The notes under the pieces are model-generated. The model was not told the origin of the DNA, made no database searches, and saw nothing but the letters and a program-made list of their open reading frames with translations. The position numbers were made by a program, and so were the translations under genes. A stretch of DNA of 64,000 bases from Martelella alba (GTDB lineage Bacteria; Pseudomonadota; Alphaproteobacteria; Rhizobiales; Rhizobiaceae), in NCBI RefSeq assembly GCF_006516955.1, contig NZ_VHLG01000002.1, positions 186,001 through 250,000 of the forward strand, given 5' to 3'. Below, in pieces: positions 8,087-16,173 of the stretch. Numbering within the stretch: position 1 is the stretch's first letter; each line of letters starts with the position of its first letter.

Positions 8087-8971
8087 GTGCTTCAGGTTCT
8101 CGTCAATTCCATCGTTTATGCGAGTGAGATCGCCGTGATCGCCGTTGGCGTATCGCTGTGCTATTCGATCCTTCGCTTTGCCAATTTCGCCCATATCCAG
8201 CTGGCGGTCGTCGGCGGCTATCTTTGCCACGCCTTTTCAACGCTGGCGCATTTTCCGCTGCCGCTGGCGATCTTCGCCTCGGCGATTGCCACCGGTTTCA
8301 TCGCCATTCTCATCGATATGCTGGTCTTTTCGCGCATCCGCGACATCTCGCCGGAAGGCAAGATGATCGTTTCCTGGGGCGTGGCGCTGTTCATCCGCTC
8401 CATGGTGGCGGCGATCTGGGGCGGCTCCGCCCAGACCTTCAACGTCGATACCAAGGTAATCGTCTGGCACAAGACCGTCTTCACCTCGCTTGATTTCACC
8501 ATTGTTGCGGCGACGATCGTGCTGATGGTGGCGCTGCATGCCTATCTCTACCGCACCCGGATCGGTTCGGCGCTCCGCGCACTTGCCAGCAACTGGGAAC
8601 TGGCGGTCACCCGCGGCATTCCCGGTGAAAAGCTGATCCGGCTGATGTGGTTTCTCGCCGGTGCGCTGGCGGCCATCGGCGGTTCGCTGATGGCGATGCA
8701 GACGCGGCTGCAGCCGAGCCTTGATCTTCTGATCCTGCTGCCGGTCTTCGCCGCCGTGACCATTGGCGGCATGTCCAATGTCTTCGGCGCAGTGCTGGGC
8801 GCGATCGTGCTCTCTTTCGCACAGAATTTCCTGATCTGGTTCGATTTCGGCAGCCTGTTTGGCGGATCACCCTGGCATATCCCGACGCAGTTCCGCGACT
8901 ATGTCGCCGTTTTGGCGCTGGTGATCATGCTGTTGTTCCGCTCTGGCTCGAAATCAACGGCGACGAGGTGA
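8087..8971 (+). CDS. HAAT ABC transporter permease (LivH type)
   Basis: Inner-membrane permease of 294 aa with about eight hydrophobic segments. The LivH-type block IPGEKLIRLMWFLAGALAAIGGSL lies near residues 183-206, and TIGGMSNVFGAVLGAIVLSF near 225-244. The start is a GTG (8087) with AAGGG about 6 bp upstream; no closer ATG fits. The stop is 3 bp before the second permease. Confidence 0.9.
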   Translation: MLQVLVNSIVYASEIAVIAVGVSLCYSILRFANFAHIQLAVVGGYLCHAFSTLAHFPLPLAIFASAIATGFIAILIDMLVFSRIRDISPEGKMIVSWGVALFIRSMVAAIWGGSAQTFNVDTKVIVWHKTVFTSLDFTIVAATIVLMVALHAYLYRTRIGSALRALASNWELAVTRGIPGEKLIRLMWFLAGALAAIGGSLMAMQTRLQPSLDLLILLPVFAAVTIGGMSNVFGAVLGAIVLSFAQNFLIWFDFGSLFGGSPWHIPTQFRDYVAVLALVIMLLFRSGSKSTATR

Positions 8972-8974
8972 TAA

Positions 8975-9850
8975 ATGCTTGATTTTACGATCTATTGCAC
9001 CACCGTCATTGCCATATGGGCGGTGCTTGCCATCAGTCTCAACATCCAGTTCGGCATGACAGGCCTGGTCAATTTCGGCCAGATCCTGCCCTTCGCACTC
9101 GGTTGCTATTCAGCTGGCATTGCCGCCTCGATGGGTTATGCCTGGTGGGCCGGCACGATCGCCGCACTTGTCATCGCACCCATCATCTCGCTGCTTGTCA
9201 TCCTGCCGGCGAAACGCCTGTCGCAGGATTACTGGGCACTGATCACGCTGGGGGCAGCCGAACTTTTCCGGCTGACCATGCAGAACACGCCGTCTTTTGC
9301 CGGTGGTGCGGACGGCATCAACGTGCCGCGCTTTTCCGATCCGAAGATCGCCCTTGGCGTCGCCCTTGGCCTGCTCGTCTTTTCCTATCTCTTCGCCCAG
9401 CGCCTGAGCGGTTCGCCGCTTGGCCGCATGCTGCGGGTGCTGCGTGAGGACGAAATGCTGGCCTCAACGCTCGGGCGCGATCCGGCACGCTATCATGCGC
9501 TGGTCTCGATGCTGTCCTGGATGATGGCAGCGGCGGCCGGTGTCGTCTACGGTCATTTCGCCGGCTATGTGGCGCCGACAAGCTTTACCGTCACGGAGAC
9601 TTTCATCATCTGGACAACGGTCATCCTTGGCGGGCCGGGCCGCAATATCGGTGTCATCATCGGCGCTGTCATCGTCCAGCTGATCGGCGTTTCCTCGCGT
9701 TTCGTCGCCGGCTGGGTCGATCTGCCGCCGGATCTGATAGCCAATCTGCGGCTTGCCGCCTTTGGCCTGATCCTGGTGGTGATGTTCATCTACCGGCCGC
9801 AGGGCCTGATCCCGGAAAAGAAGGAGGTCCACCATGCTGAAGGCGACTGA
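8975..9850 (+). CDS. HAAT ABC transporter permease (LivM type)
   Basis: Second membrane subunit, 291 aa, with the conserved opening NIQFGMTGLVNFGQILPFALGCYSAG, the block AKRLSQDYWALITLGAAELFRL, and the cytoplasmic coupling segment RVLREDEMLASTLGRDPARYHALVS. The C-terminus reads FIYRPQGLIPEKK, typical of LivM. It overlaps the first ATPase gene by 17 bp, and that gene's ribosome binding site (AAGGAGGT) lies inside this coding sequence. Confidence 0.9.
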   Translation: MLDFTIYCTTVIAIWAVLAISLNIQFGMTGLVNFGQILPFALGCYSAGIAASMGYAWWAGTIAALVIAPIISLLVILPAKRLSQDYWALITLGAAELFRLTMQNTPSFAGGADGINVPRFSDPKIALGVALGLLVFSYLFAQRLSGSPLGRMLRVLREDEMLASTLGRDPARYHALVSMLSWMMAAAAGVVYGHFAGYVAPTSFTVTETFIIWTTVILGGPGRNIGVIIGAVIVQLIGVSSRFVAGWVDLPPDLIANLRLAAFGLILVVMFIYRPQGLIPEKKEVHHAEGD

Positions 9851-10598
9851 TATCAGCCTGGCCTTCGGTGGCTTCAAGGCCCTGAACGACGTCAGCATCG
9901 AAGCGGCGCCCGGCAGCATTACCGGGCTGATCGGCCCCAACGGCTCGGGCAAATCGACGCTTCTGAACGTCATCAGCGGTGTCTATGTGCCCGATCATGG
10001 CAGCGTGACGCTTGACCGCAATCCGCTGCCGCTCGGAAAGCCAGAGGAGGTCGCCGCCCGTGGTATCGGCCGCACCTTTCAGGTGCCGCGCCTGGCCCGA
10101 CGGCTGAGCGTGTTCCAGAACATGCTGGCCGGTGAGCCCAACCATGCGGGTGAAAACATCTTCGATCTGTTCCTGCGTCCGGGCCGGGTGGCGGCACAGG
10201 AAAGAACCGCCACGAAACGGGCATGGGCGATCCTGAAACGGCTCGGCATGGACCTGAAGGCCAATGATCCGGCCGGCAGCCTTTCCGGTGGCCAACAAAA
10301 GCTGCTCACCATGGGCATGCTGCTGATGGCCGATCCCGCCGTGCTTCTGCTCGATGAACCGGCAGCGGGCGTCAATCCGGTGCTGATCGCCCAGCAGGTG
10401 GACTTTCTGAAATCCCTGAAGGCGGAAGGCCGCACGGTGATCCTGATCGAGCATAATATGGAAATGATCGCCAATGTCTGCGACCGCGCCTATGTGCTGG
10501 ATGCCGGCGAAGTGATTGCCTTTGGCACACCGGCTGAAATCCGCGCCAATGAGCAGGTGATCCGGTCCTATCTCGGCCAGCCGGCCGAACAGGAGTAG
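9834..10598 (+). CDS. HAAT ABC transporter ATP-binding protein (LivG type)
   Basis: Cytoplasmic ATPase of 254 aa. Walker A is GPNGSGKST near residue 34, the signature is LSGGQQKLL near 149, and Walker B with the catalytic Glu is VLLLDEPAAGVNP near 171. The C-terminal GTPAEIRANEQVIRSYLG segment is typical of LivG. It overlaps the upstream permease and ends 5 bp before the LivF-type gene. Confidence 0.92.
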   Translation: MLKATDISLAFGGFKALNDVSIEAAPGSITGLIGPNGSGKSTLLNVISGVYVPDHGSVTLDRNPLPLGKPEEVAARGIGRTFQVPRLARRLSVFQNMLAGEPNHAGENIFDLFLRPGRVAAQERTATKRAWAILKRLGMDLKANDPAGSLSGGQQKLLTMGMLLMADPAVLLLDEPAAGVNPVLIAQQVDFLKSLKAEGRTVILIEHNMEMIANVCDRAYVLDAGEVIAFGTPAEIRANEQVIRSYLGQPAEQE

Positions 10599-10603
10599 AC
10601 CCC

Positions 10604-11326
10604 ATGAGCGAAATCCTCTCCTTCCACAATGTCACCGCCGGCTATGGCCTGATCACCGTTTTGAACGACCTGTCGCTTTCGCTTCAAAGCGGTGAAATCC
10701 TCACGGTTCTGGGTGCCAATGGCTGCGGCAAGTCGACGGTTTTGAAAACCGCGATGGGCCTGACCCAGACGACGTCGGGCCGGCTGATGCTGGCCGGCAC
10801 CGATATCACCGCCATGCCGGCGCATGAGCGCGCCAGGGCCGGGCTCGGCTATGTGCCGCAGAACAAGAACATCTTCGCCGATATGAGCGTTGCCGACAAT
10901 CTGCGCATGGGGGCCTATCTCTATCCGGGAGACCTCTCACGCGATGTCGAGCAGGTCTACGCGCTGTTTCCGCGCATCCGGGAGAAGCGCAATGACAGGG
11001 CAGGCAATCTTTCCGGCGGCGAGCGGCGCATGCTCTCGCTCGGCCTGACGCTGCTGCTGAAGCCGAAAATCCTTCTGCTGGATGAGCCAAGCAGTGACCT
11101 TGCACCCTCGACGGTGGATCTTGTTTTCCGCTCCATTCGCGATATCCATAGCGAGATGAATATTCCGATCCTGCTCGTCGAGCAGAATGTCAACAAGGCG
11201 CTGGAAATCGCCGACCGGGTCTGTGTTCTGGCGCGCGGACACGAAGCGCTGATCGCGCCGAAAGATGAGGTCGACACCCACCAGCTGCACGCGCTGTTCA
11301 TGGATGGCAGTGTCAAGACCAGCTGA
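10604..11326 (+). CDS. HAAT ABC transporter ATP-binding protein (LivF type)
   Basis: Second ATPase, 240 aa: Walker A GANGCGKST near residue 37, signature LSGGERRML near 135, Walker B ILLLDEPSSDLAP near 155, plus the LivF-type VPQNKNIFADMSVADNLRMGAY block. AGGAG precedes ATG 10604. It completes the five-component importer; the deacetylase-family gene follows 12 bp later. Confidence 0.92.
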   Translation: MSEILSFHNVTAGYGLITVLNDLSLSLQSGEILTVLGANGCGKSTVLKTAMGLTQTTSGRLMLAGTDITAMPAHERARAGLGYVPQNKNIFADMSVADNLRMGAYLYPGDLSRDVEQVYALFPRIREKRNDRAGNLSGGERRMLSLGLTLLLKPKILLLDEPSSDLAPSTVDLVFRSIRDIHSEMNIPILLVEQNVNKALEIADRVCVLARGHEALIAPKDEVDTHQLHALFMDGSVKTS

Positions 11327-11338
11327 GAAAGGCCACTG

Positions 11339-12247
11339 ATGATCGACAACCCGCCCCCATGGCCGGATGGCGCACGCATGGCGGTTGCCTTTTCCTTCGA
11401 TGTCGATGCCGATAGCGTCGTCCATGCAAGCCATGGCGCCGAGGCGATCCACATGCCGCATGCGCTGGCCCATATGCGTTACGACCCCTTTGTCGGTACG
11501 CCCCGCCTTTGCAAACTGTTCGCTGCACGCAATGTGCCGATCACCTGTTTCGTGCCGGGCTGGGTGGCGGAAACCTATCCGGGCGCGGTGGAGGCGATCC
11601 TCGAACATGGCAATGAGCTCGGCCATCACGGGCATTTCCACGAATGGCCGAGCCGGCAGACGGCCGCGGCCGAGCGCGAAACGCTGGAACGCGGTATCGA
11701 GGTGCTGACGCGGCTTTCGGGAAAACGCCCGCGCGGCTATCGCGCGCCCTATTACGGCCTGTCGCAGACGACCTATGACCTGCTGATCGAACTGGGTTTT
11801 GCCTATGACAGTTCGCTCTTTGCCGATGACATTCCGATCATCCTGGACAATGGCAAGGGCAGGCTCATCGAAATCCCGGTACCCGCAACGATCGACGATT
11901 ACAATCACTATGTCTCGAGCCGCGCCTTTGACTATCTGATGAAAGTGTCATCGCCGAAACAGGCGCTTGAGGTCTATCGCGCCGATTTCGACGCCATGTA
12001 TGAATTCGGCGGGTTATGGGTCTCCTGCTGGCATCCGGGCGTCAGCGGCCGGCCCGCCCAGGCCATCGCGATCCGCGAACTGATCGATTACATGCAGGAA
12101 AAGGGCGACGTCTGGTTTGCCACGATCGGCGAAATCACCGATCATGTGAACGGCCTGATTGCTGCTGGCACATTGTCGCCCCGCGTTGAAACCATTCCCT
12201 TCTATTCGTCGCCGGTTCTCGGCGGCCGAGATCAAGAAACACCATGA
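11339..12247 (+). CDS. polysaccharide deacetylase-family hydrolase (PuuE/CDA1-like)
   Basis: A 302-aa NodB-homology-fold protein without a signal peptide, so probably cytoplasmic. The metal and catalytic motifs are FSFDVDAD near residue 19 (aspartate motif), ELGHHGHFHEWPS near 96 (HxxxH motif), and RGYRAPYYG near 131. Intracellular members of this family include PuuE-type allantoinases and other cyclic-amide or N-acyl hydrolases, so sugar deacetylation is not assured. It sits between the importer genes and a DmpA-type peptidase, overlapping the latter by 4 bp (ATGA), which suggests joint breakdown of an imported amide or peptide. Confidence 0.82.
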   Translation: MIDNPPPWPDGARMAVAFSFDVDADSVVHASHGAEAIHMPHALAHMRYDPFVGTPRLCKLFAARNVPITCFVPGWVAETYPGAVEAILEHGNELGHHGHFHEWPSRQTAAAERETLERGIEVLTRLSGKRPRGYRAPYYGLSQTTYDLLIELGFAYDSSLFADDIPIILDNGKGRLIEIPVPATIDDYNHYVSSRAFDYLMKVSSPKQALEVYRADFDAMYEFGGLWVSCWHPGVSGRPAQAIAIRELIDYMQEKGDVWFATIGEITDHVNGLIAAGTLSPRVETIPFYSSPVLGGRDQETP

Positions 12248-13365
12248 CAGATCCGCTGAAACACACGCCCTCCGGCCTGCCGCGCGCCCGCAATTACGCG
12301 ATCGCCTTTGATGGCGAGACCGGTAAGAACAATGCCATCACCGATGTTGCCGGGGTTTCTGTTGGTTACAAGACACTGATTTCAGGCGATGGCCCGCTTG
12401 ACGTCGGCAAGGGCCCGGTGCGCACCGGCGTCACCGCCATTCTGCCGCGCCCGCGGGCGCAGATCACGGAACCCGTCTTTGCCGGTCTGTTCTCCGCCAA
12501 TGGCAATGGCGAGATGACCGGTTCTCACATGATCGAGGAGGTTGGCAGTTTCACCTTTCCGATCACCATCACCAATACCCATTCCTGCGGGATTGCCCGC
12601 GACGCGACGATCCGCTGGGTGACGGACACCCTGCCCGGCGCGCTTGACGATGCCTGGGGTCTGCCGGTGGCAGCGGAAACCTATGACGGTTTTCTCAACG
12701 ATATCGATGGTCATCATCTCACATCCGCCGATGTCGCTGCGGCGATCGACAATGCGACGGACGGCGCGATCGAGGAAGGCAGTGTCGGCGGTGGAACCGG
12801 CATGATTGCCTTTCAGTTCAAGGCCGGTTCCGGCACGGCTTCACGGATGGTGCCGTGGCAGGGCGGTCGCTATACGGTCGGCGCCTTCGTGCAGGCCAAT
12901 TTCGGCAAGCGGCGCAACCTGATGATCCGTGGTGCGCGGGTGGGCGAGGCGCTGGCGGAGCCAGCCATGGTGGAAAACACGCCGCGCAAGGAAAAGGGGT
13001 CGATCATCGCCGTGATCGCGACTGACGCACCTTTCATGCCGCATCAGCTGAAGCGGCTGGCGCGGCGCATTCCGCTCGGCATCGCCTGGACAGGCGGGCT
13101 CGGCTACCATTCCTCAGGCGATATCTTTCTCGCCTTCTCCACCGCCAACGGATCGGCGGCGGCCGGCACACCCGGCCGACTGCTGGAGGCGCACTATATC
13201 CCGGACGCGGATATCGATCCCTTTTTCGATGCGGTCGTCCAGTCGGTGGAAGAAGCGATCCTCAATGCCATGATCGCCAATTCAGACATGACCGGCCGGG
13301 ATGGCAATTTCGTACCCTGTCTGCCGAAAACCTGGCTGGACAAGCGGTATAAAGTCGTAACTTAA
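12244..13365 (+). CDS. P1-family peptidase, DmpA type (D-aminopeptidase/beta-peptidyl aminopeptidase family)
   Basis: A 373-aa Ntn-like self-processing hydrolase. The family motifs are ITDVAGVSVGYKT near residues 32-44, the NTHSCGIARDA segment near 111-121, EEGSVGGGTGM near 177-187, and GSGTASR at 195-201, where autocleavage creating the nucleophile normally occurs (probably Ser200). A late GDIFLAFSTAN block near 296 is also typical. DmpA enzymes act on N-terminal D- or L-alanyl amides, esters and beta-peptides. No signal peptide is visible. It is coupled by ATGA to the deacetylase-family gene in the HAAT operon. Confidence 0.87.
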   Translation: MTDPLKHTPSGLPRARNYAIAFDGETGKNNAITDVAGVSVGYKTLISGDGPLDVGKGPVRTGVTAILPRPRAQITEPVFAGLFSANGNGEMTGSHMIEEVGSFTFPITITNTHSCGIARDATIRWVTDTLPGALDDAWGLPVAAETYDGFLNDIDGHHLTSADVAAAIDNATDGAIEEGSVGGGTGMIAFQFKAGSGTASRMVPWQGGRYTVGAFVQANFGKRRNLMIRGARVGEALAEPAMVENTPRKEKGSIIAVIATDAPFMPHQLKRLARRIPLGIAWTGGLGYHSSGDIFLAFSTANGSAAAGTPGRLLEAHYIPDADIDPFFDAVVQSVEEAILNAMIANSDMTGRDGNFVPCLPKTWLDKRYKVVT

Positions 13366-13395
13366 TAGCAGGAAGGGGGACAAATGGAGAATTGA

Positions 13396-13893
13396 ATGAT
13401 CGGTGAAAAACTGGATGCGGTTGATGTCAGGATCCTGTCCCTCCTGCAGAAGAATGGCCGCGCCAAGAAAGTGGAACTCGCCGAGGCCGTCGGCCTGTCG
13501 CTTTCCTCCTGCTGGGACCGGCTGCAGAAGCTGGAGCAGGCCGGTCTTGTAAAAGGCTATCACGCCGAGATCGATCTCTCCCGGATTGTCCGCTGCGAAT
13601 TCATCTTCACCACGCTGTCGCTGCAGAACCACACGCGGGCGCATTTTGCCCGTTTCGAGCAGGTGGTGCGGCAGACGCCCGAGATCATTTCCTGTTTCGC
13701 CGTTGGCGGCGGCATCGACTATATCCTGCATATGGCCGTGCTCAGCATCAGCCATTATCAGGATATCATTGACGGGCTGCTGGCCCGCGAACTCGGTATT
13801 TCCGTCTATTTCACCTATGTCGTGACCAAGGCGGTCAAGCCCTATGACGGCTATCCACTCGCCCATCTTCTGGACGTCAGCACGACAGGCTAG
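13396..13893 (+). CDS. Lrp/AsnC-family transcriptional regulator
   Basis: A 165-aa feast/famine regulator. The N-terminal winged helix-turn-helix (LDAVDVRILSLLQKNGRAKK, then LAEAVGLSLSSCWDRLQKLEQAGLVKGYHAEID) is followed by an AsnC ligand-binding domain with the GGIDYILHMAV segment. Its ATG lies 30 bp after the DmpA-type gene, so it is probably the last gene of the operon and its autoregulator. Confidence 0.9.
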   Translation: MIGEKLDAVDVRILSLLQKNGRAKKVELAEAVGLSLSSCWDRLQKLEQAGLVKGYHAEIDLSRIVRCEFIFTTLSLQNHTRAHFARFEQVVRQTPEIISCFAVGGGIDYILHMAVLSISHYQDIIDGLLARELGISVYFTYVVTKAVKPYDGYPLAHLLDVSTTG

Positions 13894-13905
13894 ACCGAAG
13901 GAGGC

Positions 13906-14739
13906 CTACAGCATTTCCAGCGCTTCAGGACCGTTTGGCGGTGCGAAAAGCTGGTCAAGCGCTGCCAGGGTCTCATCGCTGAGAGTGGTTTCGGCGGCTT
14001 TTGCATTTTCTTCCACATGATCAGGTCGCGCGGCCTTGGGGATGGCGATGACATGGTCATGGCGCATAACCCAGGCAAGCGCCAGCTGGGCCGGTGTCAG
14101 CCCAACTTCGCCCGAAAGCCGGAACAGCCCGGCCTCACGCAGAAGACGCGCCTGTTCAACCGGTGAATAGGCCATGACCGGAACATCTTCCTCTTTGCAC
14201 CAGTCGAGAAGATCCCACTCGATACCGCGCCGGGTGAGATTATAGAGCACCTGATTGGCGGCAACGGCGTCACCGCCCGGTGCGGCAACAAGCGTTTCCA
14301 TATCTTCGACATCGAAATTGGAAACGCCCCATTGGCGGATTTTGCCCGCCTGTTGCAGCCGTTCAAAGGCCTCTACTGTCTCCTCCAGCGGCACACTGCC
14401 CGGCCAGTGCAGAAGGTAAAGATCGAGACAGTCCGTACCGAGACGTTTCAGCGAAGCCTCGCAGGCAGACACCGTCCCCGTCAGCGACGCATGATAGGGC
14501 AGCACCTTGGAGACGAGGAAAACCTCGTCGCGCCGTGTGGCGATCGCCTCGCCGACCCGTCGTTCCGACCGCCCGTCGCCATACATTTCCGCCGTGTCGA
14601 TCAGCGTCATGCCAAGATCGATGCCGCGATTGATCGCCGCGATTTCCTGGTTGCGCAGGGCCGGATCATCGCCGACATACCAGGTGCCCTGCCCCATCGC
14701 CGAAACCTTTTCTCCACCCGGAAGCGTGACCGTCTTCAT
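13906..14739 (-). CDS. aldo/keto reductase
   Basis: NADPH-dependent reductase of 277 aa. The catalytic tetrad is visible: Asp and Tyr in LIDTAEMYGDG near residues 46-56, Lys in VFLVSKVLP near 77, and His in LYLLHWPG near 109. Cofactor-binding features are IRQWGVSNFD near 135 and AIPKAARPDHVEENAKA near 235. It converges on the Lrp gene with 12 bp between the stops. The substrate is unknown. Confidence 0.92.
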   Translation of the reverse strand: MKTVTLPGGEKVSAMGQGTWYVGDDPALRNQEIAAINRGIDLGMTLIDTAEMYGDGRSERRVGEAIATRRDEVFLVSKVLPYHASLTGTVSACEASLKRLGTDCLDLYLLHWPGSVPLEETVEAFERLQQAGKIRQWGVSNFDVEDMETLVAAPGGDAVAANQVLYNLTRRGIEWDLLDWCKEEDVPVMAYSPVEQARLLREAGLFRLSGEVGLTPAQLALAWVMRHDHVIAIPKAARPDHVEENAKAAETTLSDETLAALDQLFAPPNGPEALEML

Positions 14740-14850
14740 CGCCTACCCCTTGCCGTTTTCGCGCGCCATGCCCGCTTCGTCGCATTGGTTCATGCTATTC
14801 CGGTTAGCGTCGGCAGACAACAAAAAGAGCCGACGCCAGCGCCCGGCCCT

Positions 14851-15032
14851 CAGACCGTTGACAACATCATTCAGATGACCTGCTTGGGGTAAAATAACCG
14901 CCCCCTCCGTCGTCATCCCCGTGCTTGTCACGGGGATCCATATTCATAAGACATTGAATAGACAAGTTCTTTCGCCGCGCAGACGCGCGTCGGCTGGATG
15001 CCTGTGACAAGCACAGGCATGACGTCAGAAAA
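14851..15032 (+). repeat. dispersed intergenic repeat, family 2, copy B
   Basis: About 180 bp, matching the copies at 53926-54110 (same strand) and 39783-39957 (reverse). It contains ATCCCCGTG-cttgt-CACGGGGAT and GCCTGTG-acaag-CACAGGC hairpins and ends at GACGTCAG. The outer segment CGTTGACAACATCATTCAG is the same as in the other copies with a few changes. Confidence 0.85.
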
Positions 15033-15180
15033 TAGGGGCCAGGTTTCTCAGCAGCCAGAAGGCCGAATAGGCCTTCAAACCGTCGACAGAGCTTTCCAAT
15101 CCCAACTGGCGTCATGTCTGGACCTGACACAACTATGACGCCGCCGTGGGTCTGCTCGGCCAGAGTCCCTTTTGGTCCAA
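15033..15180. other. spacer between two family 2 repeats, with one hairpin
   Basis: A gene-free 148-bp stretch. The only structure seen is an inverted repeat GGCGTCAT (15108-15115) with ATGACGCC (15135-15142). It may be a decayed part of the neighbouring repeats. Confidence 0.5.
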
Positions 15181-15288
15181 TGCCCTGAAGAGCCTCGATC
15201 CCCGTGACGAGCACGGGGATGACGACGGAGGGGGCGGCCATTCCACCCCGAACAGGCAATCTGAACGACTTAACCAACAGTCTGAAAG
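15181..15288 (-). repeat. dispersed intergenic repeat, family 2, copy C (partial, reverse)
   Basis: About 108 bp that match the outer half of the family: TGCCCTGAAG, the ATCCCCGTG/CACGGGGAT hairpin, and a tail ending CAGTCTGAAAG. The GCCTGTG hairpin half is missing. It ends 1 bp before the stop of the DUF3830 gene, and with copy B it forms an inverted pair. Confidence 0.8.
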
Positions 15289-15289
15289 A

Positions 15290-15703
15290 CTATTCGGCCT
15301 CTTCGATCAACAGATCCTGTGCGCCTTCCCAAAGACACAGACGGCCGATCTCGGGCAGTTTGTCGAGATTTGAGGTGATGGTGATGAAATGGTTGCCAGC
15401 GAGCTGGCCCATCTTGGAGGAGAAATCGACGCCGCCATAGGCAAGCAGGATTTCGGTTTCCGAAATGCCGCCCGGATAGAGAATGAACTGGCCGGGGGCC
15501 GGATGGCTGGTGTGGTTTTCATAACCAACGCCGAAATCGGTTTCGCCGAGCGGCACCCAGACGCCCTCGCCCGACCAGCGGACATGCACGACCTGGCTCT
15601 TGTAGGGTAGGTGCGGCGCGAAAGCGGCAGCGGTCTTTGGCGCCTTTTCGGTTTCCAGAACGGCGTCGAAAACGAGCGGTCCGGCGGTGATTTTCAGTTT
15701 CAT
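15290..15703 (-). CDS. DUF3830-like (cyclophilin-like fold) protein
   Basis: A 137-aa soluble protein that resembles the DUF3830 family, whose members have a cyclophilin-like beta-barrel and no known reaction. Conserved-looking features are TEKAPKTAAAF near residue 19, the SRVVHVRWSGEGVWVP-like segment near 36, and PGQFILYPGGISETEILLAYG near 72. ATG 15703 is chosen because AAAGGA lies 8 bp upstream; a TTG at 15718 is less likely. A possible 42-aa frame ends 11 bp upstream on the same strand. Confidence 0.72.
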   Translation of the reverse strand: MKLKITAGPLVFDAVLETEKAPKTAAAFAPHLPYKSQVVHVRWSGEGVWVPLGETDFGVGYENHTSHPAPGQFILYPGGISETEILLAYGGVDFSSKMGQLAGNHFITITSNLDKLPEIGRLCLWEGAQDLLIEEAE

Positions 15704-15714
15704 AAGATTTCCTT

Positions 15715-15843
15715 TCAAAACGCGAAGGCCCAGATCTTGCGGGGTGTGGCAGGGCCGTACTGGCCCTTCCTGCCGGTCTGCATGCCTTCAAGCCTTTCGC
15801 CGATCTGGACGGTCCTGCCATCGCGAATACCGATTGCGGCCAT
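15715..15843 (-). CDS. possible small protein (42 aa) upstream of the DUF3830 gene
   Basis: An ATG-initiated frame, M-A-A-I-G-I-R-D-G-R-T-V-Q-I-G..., ending K-I-W-A-F-A-F. AAGG lies about 7 bp before the ATG, and third-position GC is about three quarters, as in real genes here. It is 11 bp from the DUF3830 start, so it could be a short leader gene or the remnant of a larger one. No family is recognised, and a longer frame (15788-16141, same strand) overlaps it. Low confidence. Confidence 0.3.
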   Translation of the reverse strand: MAAIGIRDGRTVQIGERLEGMQTGRKGQYGPATPRKIWAFAF

Positions 15844-16173
15844 GCAGCGCCTTGGCGTGTTTGTGCACGGCCTCCTCACAGCGGCCAGGCACGACCTTCC
15901 GGATCAGCATGGCATTCTTTTCGAACGTGATATCGCATCGGCAAATCCTGTTTGCGTACAACGTATCCCACCATAACGCCCAAACCATCAAGCAGAATGC
16001 AAGCATCGGCCAGAGCATCGGGCGAAAAGCAGCAAGATCAACAAAAGTGGCAAATCCGGCGGCGCGATCGCGGGCGCATTTTTCCATCAATCCAGCCACG
16101 CAAACGCCCCGGCAAGAGGGACGCTGGCGCCTGTCCGGCACCGGTGTCCGGCATCAAGCTTGCAGCCAGAAAA
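15844..16173. other. 330-bp region without a convincing gene
   Basis: On the minus strand, the 117-codon frame at 15788-16141 encodes a hydrophobic stretch (PMLWPMLAFCLMVWALWW) followed by basic residues. It could be a small membrane protein or a decayed gene. No ribosome binding site or family supports it, and it is less GC-biased at third positions than its neighbours, so it is not called as a gene. Confidence 0.35.

Noticed and set aside
14867-15277. 136-codon minus-strand frame
   Set aside because: Lies across two copies of a dispersed intergenic repeat; the translation follows repeat hairpins and has no family.
15788-16141. 117-codon minus-strand frame with a hydrophobic segment
   Set aside because: No ribosome binding site, no family and poor third-position GC; noted only as a possible decayed membrane gene.
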